Shown: one piece after another, positions 33,768 to 41,515 of the stretch
Position numbering within the stretch: position 1 is the stretch's first letter
Layout: every line of letters begins with the position of its first letter
Translations under genes and position numbers: made by a program
NCBI RefSeq assembly: GCF_900103785.1
Contig: NZ_FNHE01000011.1
Location: forward strand, 147,974-211,973
Direction: 5' to 3'
DNA length: 64,000 nucleotides
Source: Geodermatophilus siccatus
GTDB lineage: Bacteria; Actinomycetota; Actinomycetes; Mycobacteriales; Geodermatophilaceae
The notes under the pieces: model-generated
Told to the model about the DNA's origin: nothing
Database searches by the model: none
Seen by the model: the letters and a program-made list of their open reading frames with translations, nothing else

Positions 33768-34805
33768 TCAGGCGGGACGGTCGAGCAGTTCCTTCAGCGT
33801 CCGGTCGACGAAGGCGTTGTCGGCGGCGTTCATCCCGAGGCCGGCGAAGTGCCCCCAGATCGTGTCGATGACCCGGACCTCGCCCTGCTCGATGAACTGC
33901 GAGGCCCACTGCTCGTCCTCGGGCGGGAAGTACAGGTCGGTCCGGGCGGGCATGGCCACCAGCGGGCAGCGGATGGAGCGCAGCGCCGCCTCGGTGTCCC
34001 CGTCGAAGCCCGGGGTCCGGCCGACGTCGCCGTGCTCCCAGGTCCAGAGCATCGCCAGCAGGTTGTTCGGGTCCCGGTCCTCGTCGAGCCAGAACCCCTC
34101 CCAGAACCCCACCAGGAAGTCCTCGAGCGAGGAGTAGCCCATGGTCCGGTACTCGCGCTCCCAGTAGAACGCCTGCGACAGGCCCCACCCGGCGTAGATC
34201 CGGGCGAAGGCCCGCATGCCGGCGGTGGGGCGGGCGTCGGGGGAGTACTCGCCGCCCCGGAACGCCGGGTCGAGCGTCAGCGTGGCCCGCAGGCTCTTCA
34301 GGAAGACCTGGTTGTGCTCGCTGGTGCGGCTGGAGCCGACGATCGGGGCGGCCCGCTTCACCATCTCGGGGTGGCTGACCGCCCACTGGTAGGTCTGGCC
34401 GGCGCCCATGGAGGAGCCGAGCACGAGCTCGATCGACTCGATGCCCCACTGCTGCGTCAGCAGCCGGTGCTGGGCCTCGATCTGGTCGGCGAAGGTGACC
34501 GGGGGGAAGTGGGGGCCGTCGAACGGGGGTGGGGTGGTGCTCGGGGAGGTCGACAGGCCGTTGTTGAGCTGGTTCGGGACGACGATGAAGTACCGCTCGG
34601 GGTCGCAGGCCAGGCCCGGGCCGATCGACCACTCGTTGGCGTCGTGCCAGGCGCTGAACCAGGTGGGGTGCACGATCACGTTGGACCGGTCGGCGTTCAG
34701 GGTCCCGTAGGTCTTGTAGGCCAGCTGCGCGCCCCGCAGCGTCGCACCGCTCTGCAGCGGCAGGTCGCCGAGGTCGAACAGCTCGTGGTCCATCGGAGCC
34801 GGCAC
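33768..34805 (-). CDS. MetX-like alpha/beta hydrolase of the amide locus
   Basis: 345 residues of the homoserine O-acetyltransferase-like family. The nucleophile elbow is LVLGSSMGAGQTYQWAVSHP; AQLAYKTYGTLNADRSNVIV and YFIVVPNQLNNGLSTSP are family features. The acid is in MPARTDLYFPPEDEQ and the histidine in TIWGHFAGLG. True MetX makes O-acetylhomoserine; members beside amidase or formamidase genes probably act on another acyl or amide substrate. GTG 34805 has AGAGGA upstream; ATG 34793 is an alternative. It lies 75 bp after a MarR gene on the same strand, divergent from the AmiC-FmdA genes. Confidence 0.8.
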   Translation of the reverse strand: MPAPMDHELFDLGDLPLQSGATLRGAQLAYKTYGTLNADRSNVIVHPTWFSAWHDANEWSIGPGLACDPERYFIVVPNQLNNGLSTSPSTTPPPFDGPHFPPVTFADQIEAQHRLLTQQWGIESIELVLGSSMGAGQTYQWAVSHPEMVKRAAPIVGSSRTSEHNQVFLKSLRATLTLDPAFRGGEYSPDARPTAGMRAFARIYAGWGLSQAFYWEREYRTMGYSSLEDFLVGFWEGFWLDEDRDPNNLLAMLWTWEHGDVGRTPGFDGDTEAALRSIRCPLVAMPARTDLYFPPEDEQWASQFIEQGEVRVIDTIWGHFAGLGMNAADNAFVDRTLKELLDRPA

Positions 34806-34880
34806 GGCGGGTTCCTCTCAGCCGGGAGGTCGGCCAGCCTGCTCGCCGGGCTGTGCTCGGCGCAACCCCGAACGCCGGGG

Positions 34881-35309
34881 TCAGGGGGTCGCGAGCCGCT
34901 CCAGCAGCCGGCGCAGGGTGCGCGCCTCGGTCGAGGACAGCGCGGCCAGGCCGTCGCGCTCGGCCTCGGCGATCCGCGGGGCCAGCGACCGGCACAACGC
35001 CCGGCCGCGTTCGGCGGCGTGCACGACGACACGGCGACGGTCGGTCGCGTCGACGTTGCGGTAGAGCAGGGAGCGCTCCACCAGCCGGTCCACGATCCGG
35101 GTCACGGTGGGCCCGGAGATGCGGGTGCGGCCGCTCAGGTCGCTCATGGACAGCGGGCCGCCCTCGGTCAGGGTGTGCAGCACCCGCCACTGGTCCAGGG
35201 TGAGGTCGCTCCCGACGAGGATCTCCTCGACGCGGGAGGTCAGGCCGGAGGTCACCTGCCGTAGCAGGTCGACGTGGGGCAGTGACCCCCCCGACGCCTC
35301 CTGCCGCAT
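34881..35309 (-). CDS. MarR-family transcriptional regulator
   Basis: 142 residues. The winged helix spans ~40-110: LTLDQWRVLHTLTEGGPLSM, DLSGRTRISGPTVTRIVDRL, and the wing YRNVDATDRRRVVVHAAERG. ATG 35309 follows GAGGGAGAGGCGAGC. It starts back-to-back with the AmiC-like gene (35446, 136 bp apart). Its likely targets are that region and the inverted repeat at 36533-36573. Members of the family respond to small acids or phenolics; here an amide or its acid product is plausible. Confidence 0.88.
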   Translation of the reverse strand: MRQEASGGSLPHVDLLRQVTSGLTSRVEEILVGSDLTLDQWRVLHTLTEGGPLSMSDLSGRTRISGPTVTRIVDRLVERSLLYRNVDATDRRRVVVHAAERGRALCRSLAPRIAEAERDGLAALSSTEARTLRRLLERLATP

Positions 35310-35445
35310 GCTCGCCTCTCCCTCGCCCGGGACCCTTCCCATGGCCGGGGCCGGTCAGCATAGTGAGGCCCGACTCGGGCCGATTCTCGCAGAGGTCCGG
35401 GACGTCCCGCCCCAACGACCACGCACTCCACGCCTGGGGGGATCG

Positions 35446-36504
35446 ATGCGTCGTCGATCCACCGAGGTCGCGCGGGTCGGGCTGGTCGTACCCCTGCAGG
35501 GTCCCGCGGGCCTCTTCGGACCGTCCTGCGAGGCGGTCGCCGCGACGGCGGTGCGGAGCATCAACGACGCCGGCGTCCTCGGCCGGCAGCTGGCCGTCGA
35601 GGTCATCGACGGAGGCGCGCGCCCGGAGCAGGTGGGCGCCACCGTCGGCCGGTTGATCGATGCCGGGCGGATCGACGCGGTGACCGGCTGGCACATCTCG
35701 GCGGTCCGGCACGCCGTGGCCCCCGTGACCGCGGGGCGGATCCCCTACGTCTACACCTCCCTGTACGAGGGCGGGGAGTCCCGGCCCGGCGTCTTCTGCT
35801 CCGGTGAGACGCCCGCGCGGCAGATCGCCCCCGCCCTGCAGTGGCTGCGCGACGTGTGCGGCGTGCGGCGGTGGTTCGTGGTGGGCGACGACTACGTCTG
35901 GCCCCGTGCCTCGGTCGAGGTCACCCGGCAGTTCGCCCGGCGACTGGACCTGCAGCTGGTCGGGACCGCGTACGTGCCGCTGGGGACCGACGACTTCCGC
36001 GGCGTCGTCGAGCGCATCCGCGCCAGTGACACCCAGGGGGTGCTGCTGTACCTGGTCGGGCAGGACGCGGTCCAGTTCAACCGCGTGTTCGCCGAGCACG
36101 GGCTGCAGGACGGGCTGATCCGCTTCACCCCGCTCATGGAGGAGAACATGCTCCTGGCCAGCGGGGCGGAGGCGACGAGGAACCTCTTCGTCTGCGCGTC
36201 CTACTTCCGGTCGCTGGCCACGCCGTCGGCGCTGGAGTTCTGCGGCGACTACGTCGACCAGCACGGCCCCGACGCGCCACCCCTGAACAACGCCGCGGAG
36301 TCCTGCTGCGAGGGGCTCATGGCCCTGGCGGCCCTCGCCCGGCGGGCCGGCAGCCTCGACGTCCACCGGATGGTCGCCGTCGCCGACGGGCTCGGGTACG
36401 ACGGGCCGCGCGGCCCGGTGTCCTTCGCCGGCAACCACCTCCAGCAGCGGGTCCACCTCGCCGTGGCCGACGGCTACGACTTCGACGTCCTCGCCACGCT
36501 GTAG
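35446..36504 (+). CDS. AmiC-like cytosolic amide sensor (periplasmic-binding fold)
   Basis: 352 residues of the branched-chain amino acid/amide-binding fold (VGLVVPLQGPAGLFGPSCEA at the start), but with no signal peptide or lipobox. It therefore stays in the cytosol and is not a transport receptor. Regions YVYTSLYEGGESRPGVFCSG and VVGDDYVWPRASVEV match Pseudomonas AmiC (TPYEGF and GSDYIYPRES in that protein). AmiC senses amides and restrains amidase expression. Here the antiterminator AmiR is missing and a MarR gene is divergent, so the output of the sensor is unclear. ATG 35446 is weakly preceded by GGGGGGATCG. Confidence 0.85.
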   Translation: MRRRSTEVARVGLVVPLQGPAGLFGPSCEAVAATAVRSINDAGVLGRQLAVEVIDGGARPEQVGATVGRLIDAGRIDAVTGWHISAVRHAVAPVTAGRIPYVYTSLYEGGESRPGVFCSGETPARQIAPALQWLRDVCGVRRWFVVGDDYVWPRASVEVTRQFARRLDLQLVGTAYVPLGTDDFRGVVERIRASDTQGVLLYLVGQDAVQFNRVFAEHGLQDGLIRFTPLMEENMLLASGAEATRNLFVCASYFRSLATPSALEFCGDYVDQHGPDAPPLNNAAESCCEGLMALAALARRAGSLDVHRMVAVADGLGYDGPRGPVSFAGNHLQQRVHLAVADGYDFDVLATL

Positions 36505-36528
36505 TGGAGGTCGTGCCCCCGGCACCTC

Positions 36529-36556
36529 TTGACACTTCCTTTCACCTGAATAAGTT
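36529..36556 (+). promoter_or_regulatory. Sigma-70-type promoter of fmdB-amiS-fmdA
   Basis: TTGACA (36529-36534) and TAAGTT (36551-36556) are separated by 16 bp, in an unusually AT-rich patch for this genome. It lies 25 bp before the fmdB ATG and is overlapped by a 12-bp inverted repeat. Confidence 0.65.
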
Positions 36557-36573
36557 GCACCTGAAAGGAAGTG
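36533..36573. promoter_or_regulatory. Operator: 12-bp perfect inverted repeat
   Basis: CACTTCCTTTCA (36533-36544) and TGAAAGGAAGTG (36562-36573) are perfect inverted copies 17 bp apart, covering the -35 to +1 region. Inside, TTTCACCTGAA and TTGCACCTGAA form a direct repeat 15 bp apart. It is a strong repressor site, most likely for the nearby MarR protein. Confidence 0.7.
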
Positions 36574-36580
36574 AGGAGCC

Positions 36581-36910
36581 ATGGCCACGTACGTGTTCCG
36601 GTGCCCCGACTGCACGGTGTTCGAGGTGGTGATCCCGATGTCCGCGCTGCGCCCCACGCACCCCTGCCCCACGTGCGCGGGGGAGTCCCGCCGGGTGTGG
36701 ACCGCGCCCGCGCTGGCGACGACACCCGGCGCACTCCACCGCGCCGTCGCGGCCGCCGACGCGAGCGCCGAGGCGCCGCAGGTGGTCCGGTCGATCCCCG
36801 CCGGCAGGCCGCGGCCGCGGAGCCGCCGCTGGAGTCCCGTCACCGGCGCCGCCCCCGTCAACGCGGCACACCGCCCCGCGGGCCCGCACCCCGCACTGCC
36901 GCGCTGGTGA
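36581..36910 (+). CDS. fmdB: FmdB-family zinc-ribbon protein
   Basis: 109 residues. The first ~40 are the FmdB zinc ribbon: MATYVFRCPDC and then HPCPTCAGESRRVW, with Cys 8, 11, 29 and 32 as zinc ligands. The tail is basic and Pro-rich. FmdB was named as a putative regulator in the Methylophilus formamidase operon; its biochemical role is unknown. ATG 36581 follows GTGAGGAGCC. It is first in the operon fmdB-amiS-fmdA and immediately downstream of the operator-promoter. Confidence 0.88.
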   Translation: MATYVFRCPDCTVFEVVIPMSALRPTHPCPTCAGESRRVWTAPALATTPGALHRAVAAADASAEAPQVVRSIPAGRPRPRSRRWSPVTGAAPVNAAHRPAGPHPALPRW

Positions 36911-36913
36911 CCC

Positions 36914-37555
36914 GTGGGCGCCGTCGGCCTGCTCTACGTCGGTGCCGTGCTGGTGGTCAACGGCGTCATGCTGCTGGGGCACGTGAGCCCAGCCGGTGCC
37001 GCACCGCTGAACCTCTTCGTCGGTGGGCTCCAGGTGGTCACGCCGACCTACCTCATCATCGCCGCGGACGGCGACCAGGCGCAGATCGCGCTCGCCGCCG
37101 GGCTTTACTACTTCGGCTTCACCTACCTGTGGGTGGGGATCAACGGCATCGCCGGCTGGCCGGGCGAGGGGCTCGGCTGGTTCTCCCTGGTCGTGGCCGC
37201 TGCCGCCGTGGGGTTCGCCGCCCACTCCTGGCTGGTGGTGGGTGACCGGACCTTCGCCGTCATCTGGCTGCTGTGGGCGGTCCTGTGGTTCGGCTTCTTC
37301 CTGCTGCTGGCCCGGCACGAGGACCACCTCACCGGCGCGGTCGGCGTCCTGGCCCTGGGCGAGGGGCTGCTCACGGCCGCCGTCCCGGCCTTCCTGATCA
37401 TCACCGGCTGGTGGAGCGAGTCGCTCACCACCGCCCTCGTCGTCGCCGTCCTCGGGGTGCTCCTGCTCGCCGTCAGCGTCCCGCTCGGCCGGACCCTGTC
37501 CGTCCCCGCTCCGCCCGCCCCCACCCAGCCCGGTGCCGCACCGGGCGCCCAGTGA
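36914..37555 (+). CDS. amiS: AmiS/UreI-family amide or urea channel
   Basis: 213 residues with six to seven hydrophobic helices. The start GAVGLLYVGAVLVVNGVMLL and the signature GLYYFGFTYLWVGINGIAGW match the AmiS/UreI family, whose Helicobacter member is a proton-gated urea channel. Between an amide sensor and an amidase it most likely lets short-chain amides or urea in. GTG 36914 starts 3 bp after the fmdB stop. The C-terminal ~20 residues are Pro-rich and cytosolic or exposed. Confidence 0.9.
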   Translation: MGAVGLLYVGAVLVVNGVMLLGHVSPAGAAPLNLFVGGLQVVTPTYLIIAADGDQAQIALAAGLYYFGFTYLWVGINGIAGWPGEGLGWFSLVVAAAAVGFAAHSWLVVGDRTFAVIWLLWAVLWFGFFLLLARHEDHLTGAVGVLALGEGLLTAAVPAFLIITGWWSESLTTALVVAVLGVLLLAVSVPLGRTLSVPAPPAPTQPGAAPGAQ

Positions 37556-37567
37556 GAGGAAACCGCC

Positions 37568-38815
37568 ATGCCCGAGGTCGTGTTCACCGTCGACCAGAGC
37601 CGGTCCATGCGGGACCAGGCCGTCCCCGGCCACAACCGCTGGCACCCGGACATCCCGCCGGCGGTCACCGTCCGTCCGGGGCAGGACTTCCGGGTGGAGT
37701 GCCGGGAGTGGACCGACGGCCAGATCGGCAACAACGACTCGGCCAACGACGTGCGGGACGTCGACCTCTCCCACGCCCACATGCTCTCCGGGCCGATCGC
37801 CGTGGAGGGGGCCGAGCCGGGTGACCTCCTGGTCGTGGACATCCTCGACCTCGGGCCGGTGCCGCAGACCCAGGGCCCCAACTGCGGGGAGGGCTGGGGG
37901 TACTCCGGCATCTTCGCCAAGGTCAACGGCGGGGGCTTCCTCACCGACTACTTCCCGGACGCCTACAAGGCCATCTGGGACTTCCGCGGGCAGAAGTGCA
38001 CGTCCCGCCACGTCCCCGGGGTCGAGTACACCGGCATCACCCACCCCGGCCTGTTCGGGACCGCGCCGTCGGCGGACCTGCTGGCCCGCTGGAACGCCCG
38101 CGAGCGGGCGCTGATCGCCACCGATCCCGACCGGGTCCCGCCGCTCGGGCTGCCGCCGCTGCCGGACAACGTCCTGGGCGGCACGGCCACCGGCGACCTG
38201 CTCGAGGCGATCGGGCGGGACGGCGCCCGCACCGTGCCGGCGCGGGAGAACGGCGGCAACCACGACATCAAGAACTTCACCCGCGGCAGCCGGGTCTTCT
38301 ACCCGGTGTACGTCGACGGCGGGCTGCTCTCCGGCGGGGACCTCCACTTCAGCCAGGGGGACGGCGAGATCAACTTCTGCGGCGCCATCGAGATGGGCGG
38401 CTTCATCGACTTCTCCGTCGACCTCATCAAGGGCGGCATGGAGACCTACGGCGTCACCACGAACCCGATCTTCATGCCCGGCCGGGTCGAGCCGCGCTAC
38501 TCGGAGTTCCTGACGTTCATCGGTGTCTCGGTCGACCACCGCGACGACACGAACGTCTACATGGACGCGACGCTGGCCTACCGCAACGCCTGCCTGAACG
38601 CCATCCGCTACCTGGAGAAGTGGGGCTACACCGGCGAGCAGGCCTACCTCATCCTCGGCACCTCGCCGATCGAGGGCCGGATCGGCGGTGTGGTGGACAT
38701 CCCCAACGCCTGCTGCTCGGTGTTCCTGCCGACGGAGATCTTCGACGAGGACATCCGGCCCGGCGGCCGGGGCCCGCAGCGCAGGGACCGCGGGCAGGTC
38801 TGCGTCACCTCCTGA
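37568..38815 (+). CDS. fmdA: Formamidase/acetamidase FmdA
   Basis: 415 residues, the usual length of FmdA/AmdA (about 407-420). It hydrolyses formamide, acetamide or similar short amides to acid and ammonia. Conserved regions seen are VFTVDQSRSMRDQAVPGHNR, VECREWTDGQIGNNDSANDV, GGNHDIKNFTRGSRVFYPVY, LHFSQGDGEINFCGAIEMGG and IGGVVDIPNACCSVFLPTEI. ATG 37568 follows AGAGGAAACCGCC. It is the main enzyme of this locus, 12 bp after amiS. Products are ammonia and a short acid; the MFS protein downstream may move the acid. Confidence 0.94.
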   Translation: MPEVVFTVDQSRSMRDQAVPGHNRWHPDIPPAVTVRPGQDFRVECREWTDGQIGNNDSANDVRDVDLSHAHMLSGPIAVEGAEPGDLLVVDILDLGPVPQTQGPNCGEGWGYSGIFAKVNGGGFLTDYFPDAYKAIWDFRGQKCTSRHVPGVEYTGITHPGLFGTAPSADLLARWNARERALIATDPDRVPPLGLPPLPDNVLGGTATGDLLEAIGRDGARTVPARENGGNHDIKNFTRGSRVFYPVYVDGGLLSGGDLHFSQGDGEINFCGAIEMGGFIDFSVDLIKGGMETYGVTTNPIFMPGRVEPRYSEFLTFIGVSVDHRDDTNVYMDATLAYRNACLNAIRYLEKWGYTGEQAYLILGTSPIEGRIGGVVDIPNACCSVFLPTEIFDEDIRPGGRGPQRRDRGQVCVTS

Positions 38816-38870
38816 CCGGGGTGCTGCGGCCGGGCGCGGGTGGACGACGGTCCGCCCGCGCCGCCGCGCC

Positions 38871-40025
38871 GTGACCCGGGTCCCCGCGGGCGGGCCGGGA
38901 GCCGTCCGCCTGGTTGCCGCCGGCGTGGTGGCCAACCTCGCGGTCGGGACGCTGTTCGCCTGGAGCCTCGTGGCGCCCCGGGTGGTGGCCGACGTCGGGG
39001 CGCCGCCGGGGAGCGGCCCGGCGGTGTTCGCCCTCGCCCTCGGGGTGTTCACCGTCGTCCTGCTCGGTGTGGGGCGCCTGCTGGCGCGGCTGGGACCGCG
39101 CCGGCTGCTCGTCGCGGCCGCCCTCGCCGCCGGGGCGGGGTTGGGGCTGACCGCCGCGGGGGAGGAGCCCGGGACGCCGTGGCTGGGGATCGGCCTGCTG
39201 TTCGGCGCGGCCAACGGGTCGGCCTACGGCGTCGCGGTCGCCCTCGCCGCCCGGGTCCCCGCTGCCCGCCGGGGCACGGCCAGCGGTCTGGTGGTCGGCG
39301 CGTACGCGGCCGGGCCGGTGGTGCTCGGCCTGGTGTCCCCGCACGTCCTGCCGGCGGTCGGCTGGCGGGCCTGCCTGGCCGTCCTCGCCGTGCTCGTCGC
39401 CGGTCTGGTGGGCCTCGCCGCAGCCCTCGCCCCCAGCGATGCGGGGGACCGGCAGCGCCACGAGCGCGTCGAGGAGCCGGTGCCCTGGACGACGGCGGGA
39501 GCCCTGTGGGTCCTCTTCGCCGGGGGTGCCGCGCCCGGTCTGGTCGTCTTCGCCGCCGCCGCGCCCCTGGCCGCCGCCCGGGGCCTGGGGCCCGGAGCCG
39601 TGGGAGCGGCCGTCTCCCTGCTGGCCGCCGGCAACCTGGCCGGCCGGCTGGGTGCCGGGTGGTGGTCGGACCGCGTCGGACGCCTCCCCGCCCTGGCGAC
39701 CGCGCTCGCGGCCACCGCCGTCGCGGTCGCCGGGCTGGCCGTGGAGGCCGCACCCGGCGTCGTCCTGACCGGCCTGCTCGTCGTCGGGCTGGCGTACGGC
39801 GCGGTCTCCGCGCTGGTCCCGGCGGCGACGGCGGACCGCGTCGGCGTCCGCGCCTTCCCGACGGTGTACGGCCGGGTCTTCACCGCGTGGGGGTGTGCAG
39901 GCCTGCTCGCGCCCCTCCTCGGTGGGCGGCTGACCGACGCCGGCGGTCCGCAGGCCGCACTGCTCTGGCTCACCGTCCCGCTCGCCCTCGCGGCGGCCGC
40001 GCTGGCCGTCCTCGCCCGGAGGTGA
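38871..40025 (+). CDS. MFS transporter, OFA-like
   Basis: 384 residues with about 12 helices. The opening VVANLAVGTLFAWSLVAPRV resembles oxalate/formate antiporter-type transporters (which read GTxYAWS). The TM4-5 region RGTASGLVVGAYAAGPVVLG and WWSDRVGRLPALATALAA in the second half fit the family. GTG 38871 is chosen because the hydrophobic part starts shortly after; the gene lies 55 bp after fmdA on the same strand. Uptake or efflux of formate or acetate would fit the amidase context, as inference. Confidence 0.82.
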   Translation: MTRVPAGGPGAVRLVAAGVVANLAVGTLFAWSLVAPRVVADVGAPPGSGPAVFALALGVFTVVLLGVGRLLARLGPRRLLVAAALAAGAGLGLTAAGEEPGTPWLGIGLLFGAANGSAYGVAVALAARVPAARRGTASGLVVGAYAAGPVVLGLVSPHVLPAVGWRACLAVLAVLVAGLVGLAAALAPSDAGDRQRHERVEEPVPWTTAGALWVLFAGGAAPGLVVFAAAAPLAAARGLGPGAVGAAVSLLAAGNLAGRLGAGWWSDRVGRLPALATALAATAVAVAGLAVEAAPGVVLTGLLVVGLAYGAVSALVPAATADRVGVRAFPTVYGRVFTAWGCAGLLAPLLGGRLTDAGGPQAALLWLTVPLALAAAALAVLARR

Positions 40026-40052
40026 GCCCTACACCCTCCGGCCGTCGATGAG

Positions 40053-40076
40053 GAGGTGCGCGACGCGCATCACCTC
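40053..40076. terminator. Possible terminator after the amide locus
   Basis: GAGGTG (40053-40058) and CACCTC (40071-40076) pair, with additional CGC/GCG pairing inside. It lies 28 bp after the MFS stop and just before the next promoter; it might instead be an operator. Confidence 0.35.
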
Positions 40077-40096
40077 ACGAAAAGAGGTCCGCGGAT

Positions 40097-40125
40097 TGTC
40101 ACAGTTGGATAACGCCGTTACGGTC
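40097..40125 (+). promoter_or_regulatory. Promoter of the second riboswitch leader
   Basis: TTGTCA (40097-40102), a 17-bp spacer and TACGGT (40120-40125) give a good actinobacterial sigma-70 promoter. Transcription would begin near 40132 and include the riboswitch. Confidence 0.6.
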
Positions 40126-40149
40126 GAGGGGTCCGATCGGTCGTTCCGC

Positions 40150-40312
40150 CTCCCAACGGGGGGCCCGAGCGGACGCCGCCGAGTCGCCTTCCGGGGCGAG
40201 CCGGGGACCCACCGCAGTACTGGGGTGAATCCCGCTCCTGGACGCACGTCCGGGGCCGGGTAGGGCTGCTTCCCGCCCGAACCCGTCAGCTAACCCGGTA
40301 GGCGGCAGTCGG
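40150..40312 (+). ncRNA. c-di-AMP riboswitch (ydaO/yuaA type), second copy
   Basis: The ydaO elements occur in order: CCGGGGACCCACCG (40201-40214), ACTGGGGTGAATC (40219-40231), GGGTAGGGCTGC (40258-40269) and GCCCGAACCCGTCAGCTAAC (40276-40295), then CCGGTAGGCGG. The last block is almost the family consensus. Cyclic di-AMP should repress the downstream wall-protein gene, whose ATG is 294 bp further on. Confidence 0.88.
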
Positions 40313-40605
40313 AAGAACGGAGAGCCGCCGGATGGCGTGCGCCTGCCCCGCTGCACCACCCCGCCGGCTCCGGTCCCGGGGGCGCTCCCGCACCTGACCG
40401 CCCGCGGCCGTCCGCGGCGGACGTCGCCCGCGCAGGCCCACCGGACCCCCGAGCACCCCGGCTCGACCGGCACCCCGCCGTCCCCCTCCGGTGCGCCCGC
40501 CCCGGCGCTCGCCGCACGGCCGCGGCCCCCTGCCGTCCGCACGCCTCCGCAGACCCGCGCGCCCGCGCGCGCCGCTGCGCCCGCACCCCGGAGGACCCCA
40601 TCCCC
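40313..40605 (+). other. Long GC-rich leader after the riboswitch, with a possible 21-codon ORF
   Basis: About 290 bases between the aptamer and the next gene's ATG. At 40332 an ATG follows CGGAGAGCCGCCGG, spaced like the start after the first riboswitch. It opens only 21 codons (MACACPAAPPRRLRSRGRSR and one Thr), ending at 40397. It could be a leader peptide or a relic of an older start. The rest is extremely C/G-rich and shows no other signal. Confidence 0.4.
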
Positions 40606-41475
40606 ATGGACCCCCGCACCACCAGCTCTGGCCGCCTCTCCTCTCGCCGCCCCGCCCGCGCACGCCGCCGCCCCGCCCTGTACCTGGGGGTGGCCACCGC
40701 CGGCGCCGTCCTGGCCGGCGTCGTCGTCGGCCCCGAGCCGGCCGCGCAGGCCGAGGCCGCACCGCCGGAGACCGTCAGCGTCGCCCGGGAGCTCGGGCTG
40801 ACCGCCGGCTCCGGCCCCGTCGACGTCGCCACCGAGCTGCAGCCGCTGCAGGACCTCGCCGCCACCCGCAGCACCCGCGAGGCCGCCGAGACCGCCGCCC
40901 AGCAGGTCCAGGCCGCCGCCGACCAGGCGGTGCTCGACCGGCAGCGGGCCGAGGCCGAGGCCGCCGCGAAGGCGAAGGCCGAGGCGGAGGCCGCTGCGAA
41001 GGCGGAGGCCGCGGCGGCCGCGCAGGCCGCCGCCGCTCCCGCCCCGGCGCAGGCGGGTGCGGCAGCTCCCGCGGCGGCCGCGCCCCGGGCCTCGGCCGCC
41101 GCGGCCGGCACGGTCGCGCGCATCAGCAACACCGCCGGTCCCGTCGCCGCGGTGGTGCAGGCCGCGGCGAACCGGGTGGTCAGCAACGTGCCCGGCGCCG
41201 GCTCGATCACCCTGGGCGGCACCCGCCCGAGCGCGGCCGACCCGGGCGGCCACCCGTCCGGCCTGGCGCTGGACTACATGGTGCTGTCCGACGCCGCCCT
41301 CGGGGACGCGATCGTCGAGTACCACATCGCCCACTGGGACGAGCTCGGCGTCGACTACGTCATCTGGCAGCAGCGGATGCTGTCCTCGCCGAACGGCTCC
41401 TGGAAGGCGATGGCGGACCGCGGTGGCGCGACGGCGAACCACATGGACCACCCGCACGTGAACTACCGGGGCTGA
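40606..41475 (+). CDS. Secreted coiled-coil protein with LAS-type peptidase-like C-terminal domain
   Basis: 289 residues. The N-terminus has a basic lead and a hydrophobic segment (LYLGVATAGAVLAGVVVG, ~26-43), so it is exported or anchored. Residues ~88-140 are an Ala/Glu/Lys coiled coil (AEAEAAAKAKAEAEAAAKAE). Residues ~170-289 are a close copy of the C-terminal domain of the Rpf-like protein at 32117, with GHPSGLALDYMV (His216, Asp223) and MDHPHVNY (His282, His284) as putative zinc site. The DNA of both copies is also very similar, which suggests duplication. ATG 40606 follows GGAGGACCCCATCCCC. It is controlled by the second c-di-AMP riboswitch. Confidence 0.85.
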   Translation: MDPRTTSSGRLSSRRPARARRRPALYLGVATAGAVLAGVVVGPEPAAQAEAAPPETVSVARELGLTAGSGPVDVATELQPLQDLAATRSTREAAETAAQQVQAAADQAVLDRQRAEAEAAAKAKAEAEAAAKAEAAAAAQAAAAPAPAQAGAAAPAAAAPRASAAAAGTVARISNTAGPVAAVVQAAANRVVSNVPGAGSITLGGTRPSAADPGGHPSGLALDYMVLSDAALGDAIVEYHIAHWDELGVDYVIWQQRMLSSPNGSWKAMADRGGATANHMDHPHVNYRG

Positions 41476-41515
41476 CCTGCGGTTGCCCGCGGCGCCGGCG
41501 GGGCAGGACGGCACG

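Noticed and set aside
40337..40801. A 154-residue Pro/Arg-rich plus-strand protein after the second riboswitch
   Set aside because: It overlaps the signal-peptide region of the wall protein in another frame and its composition is that expected of GC-rich shadow frames.
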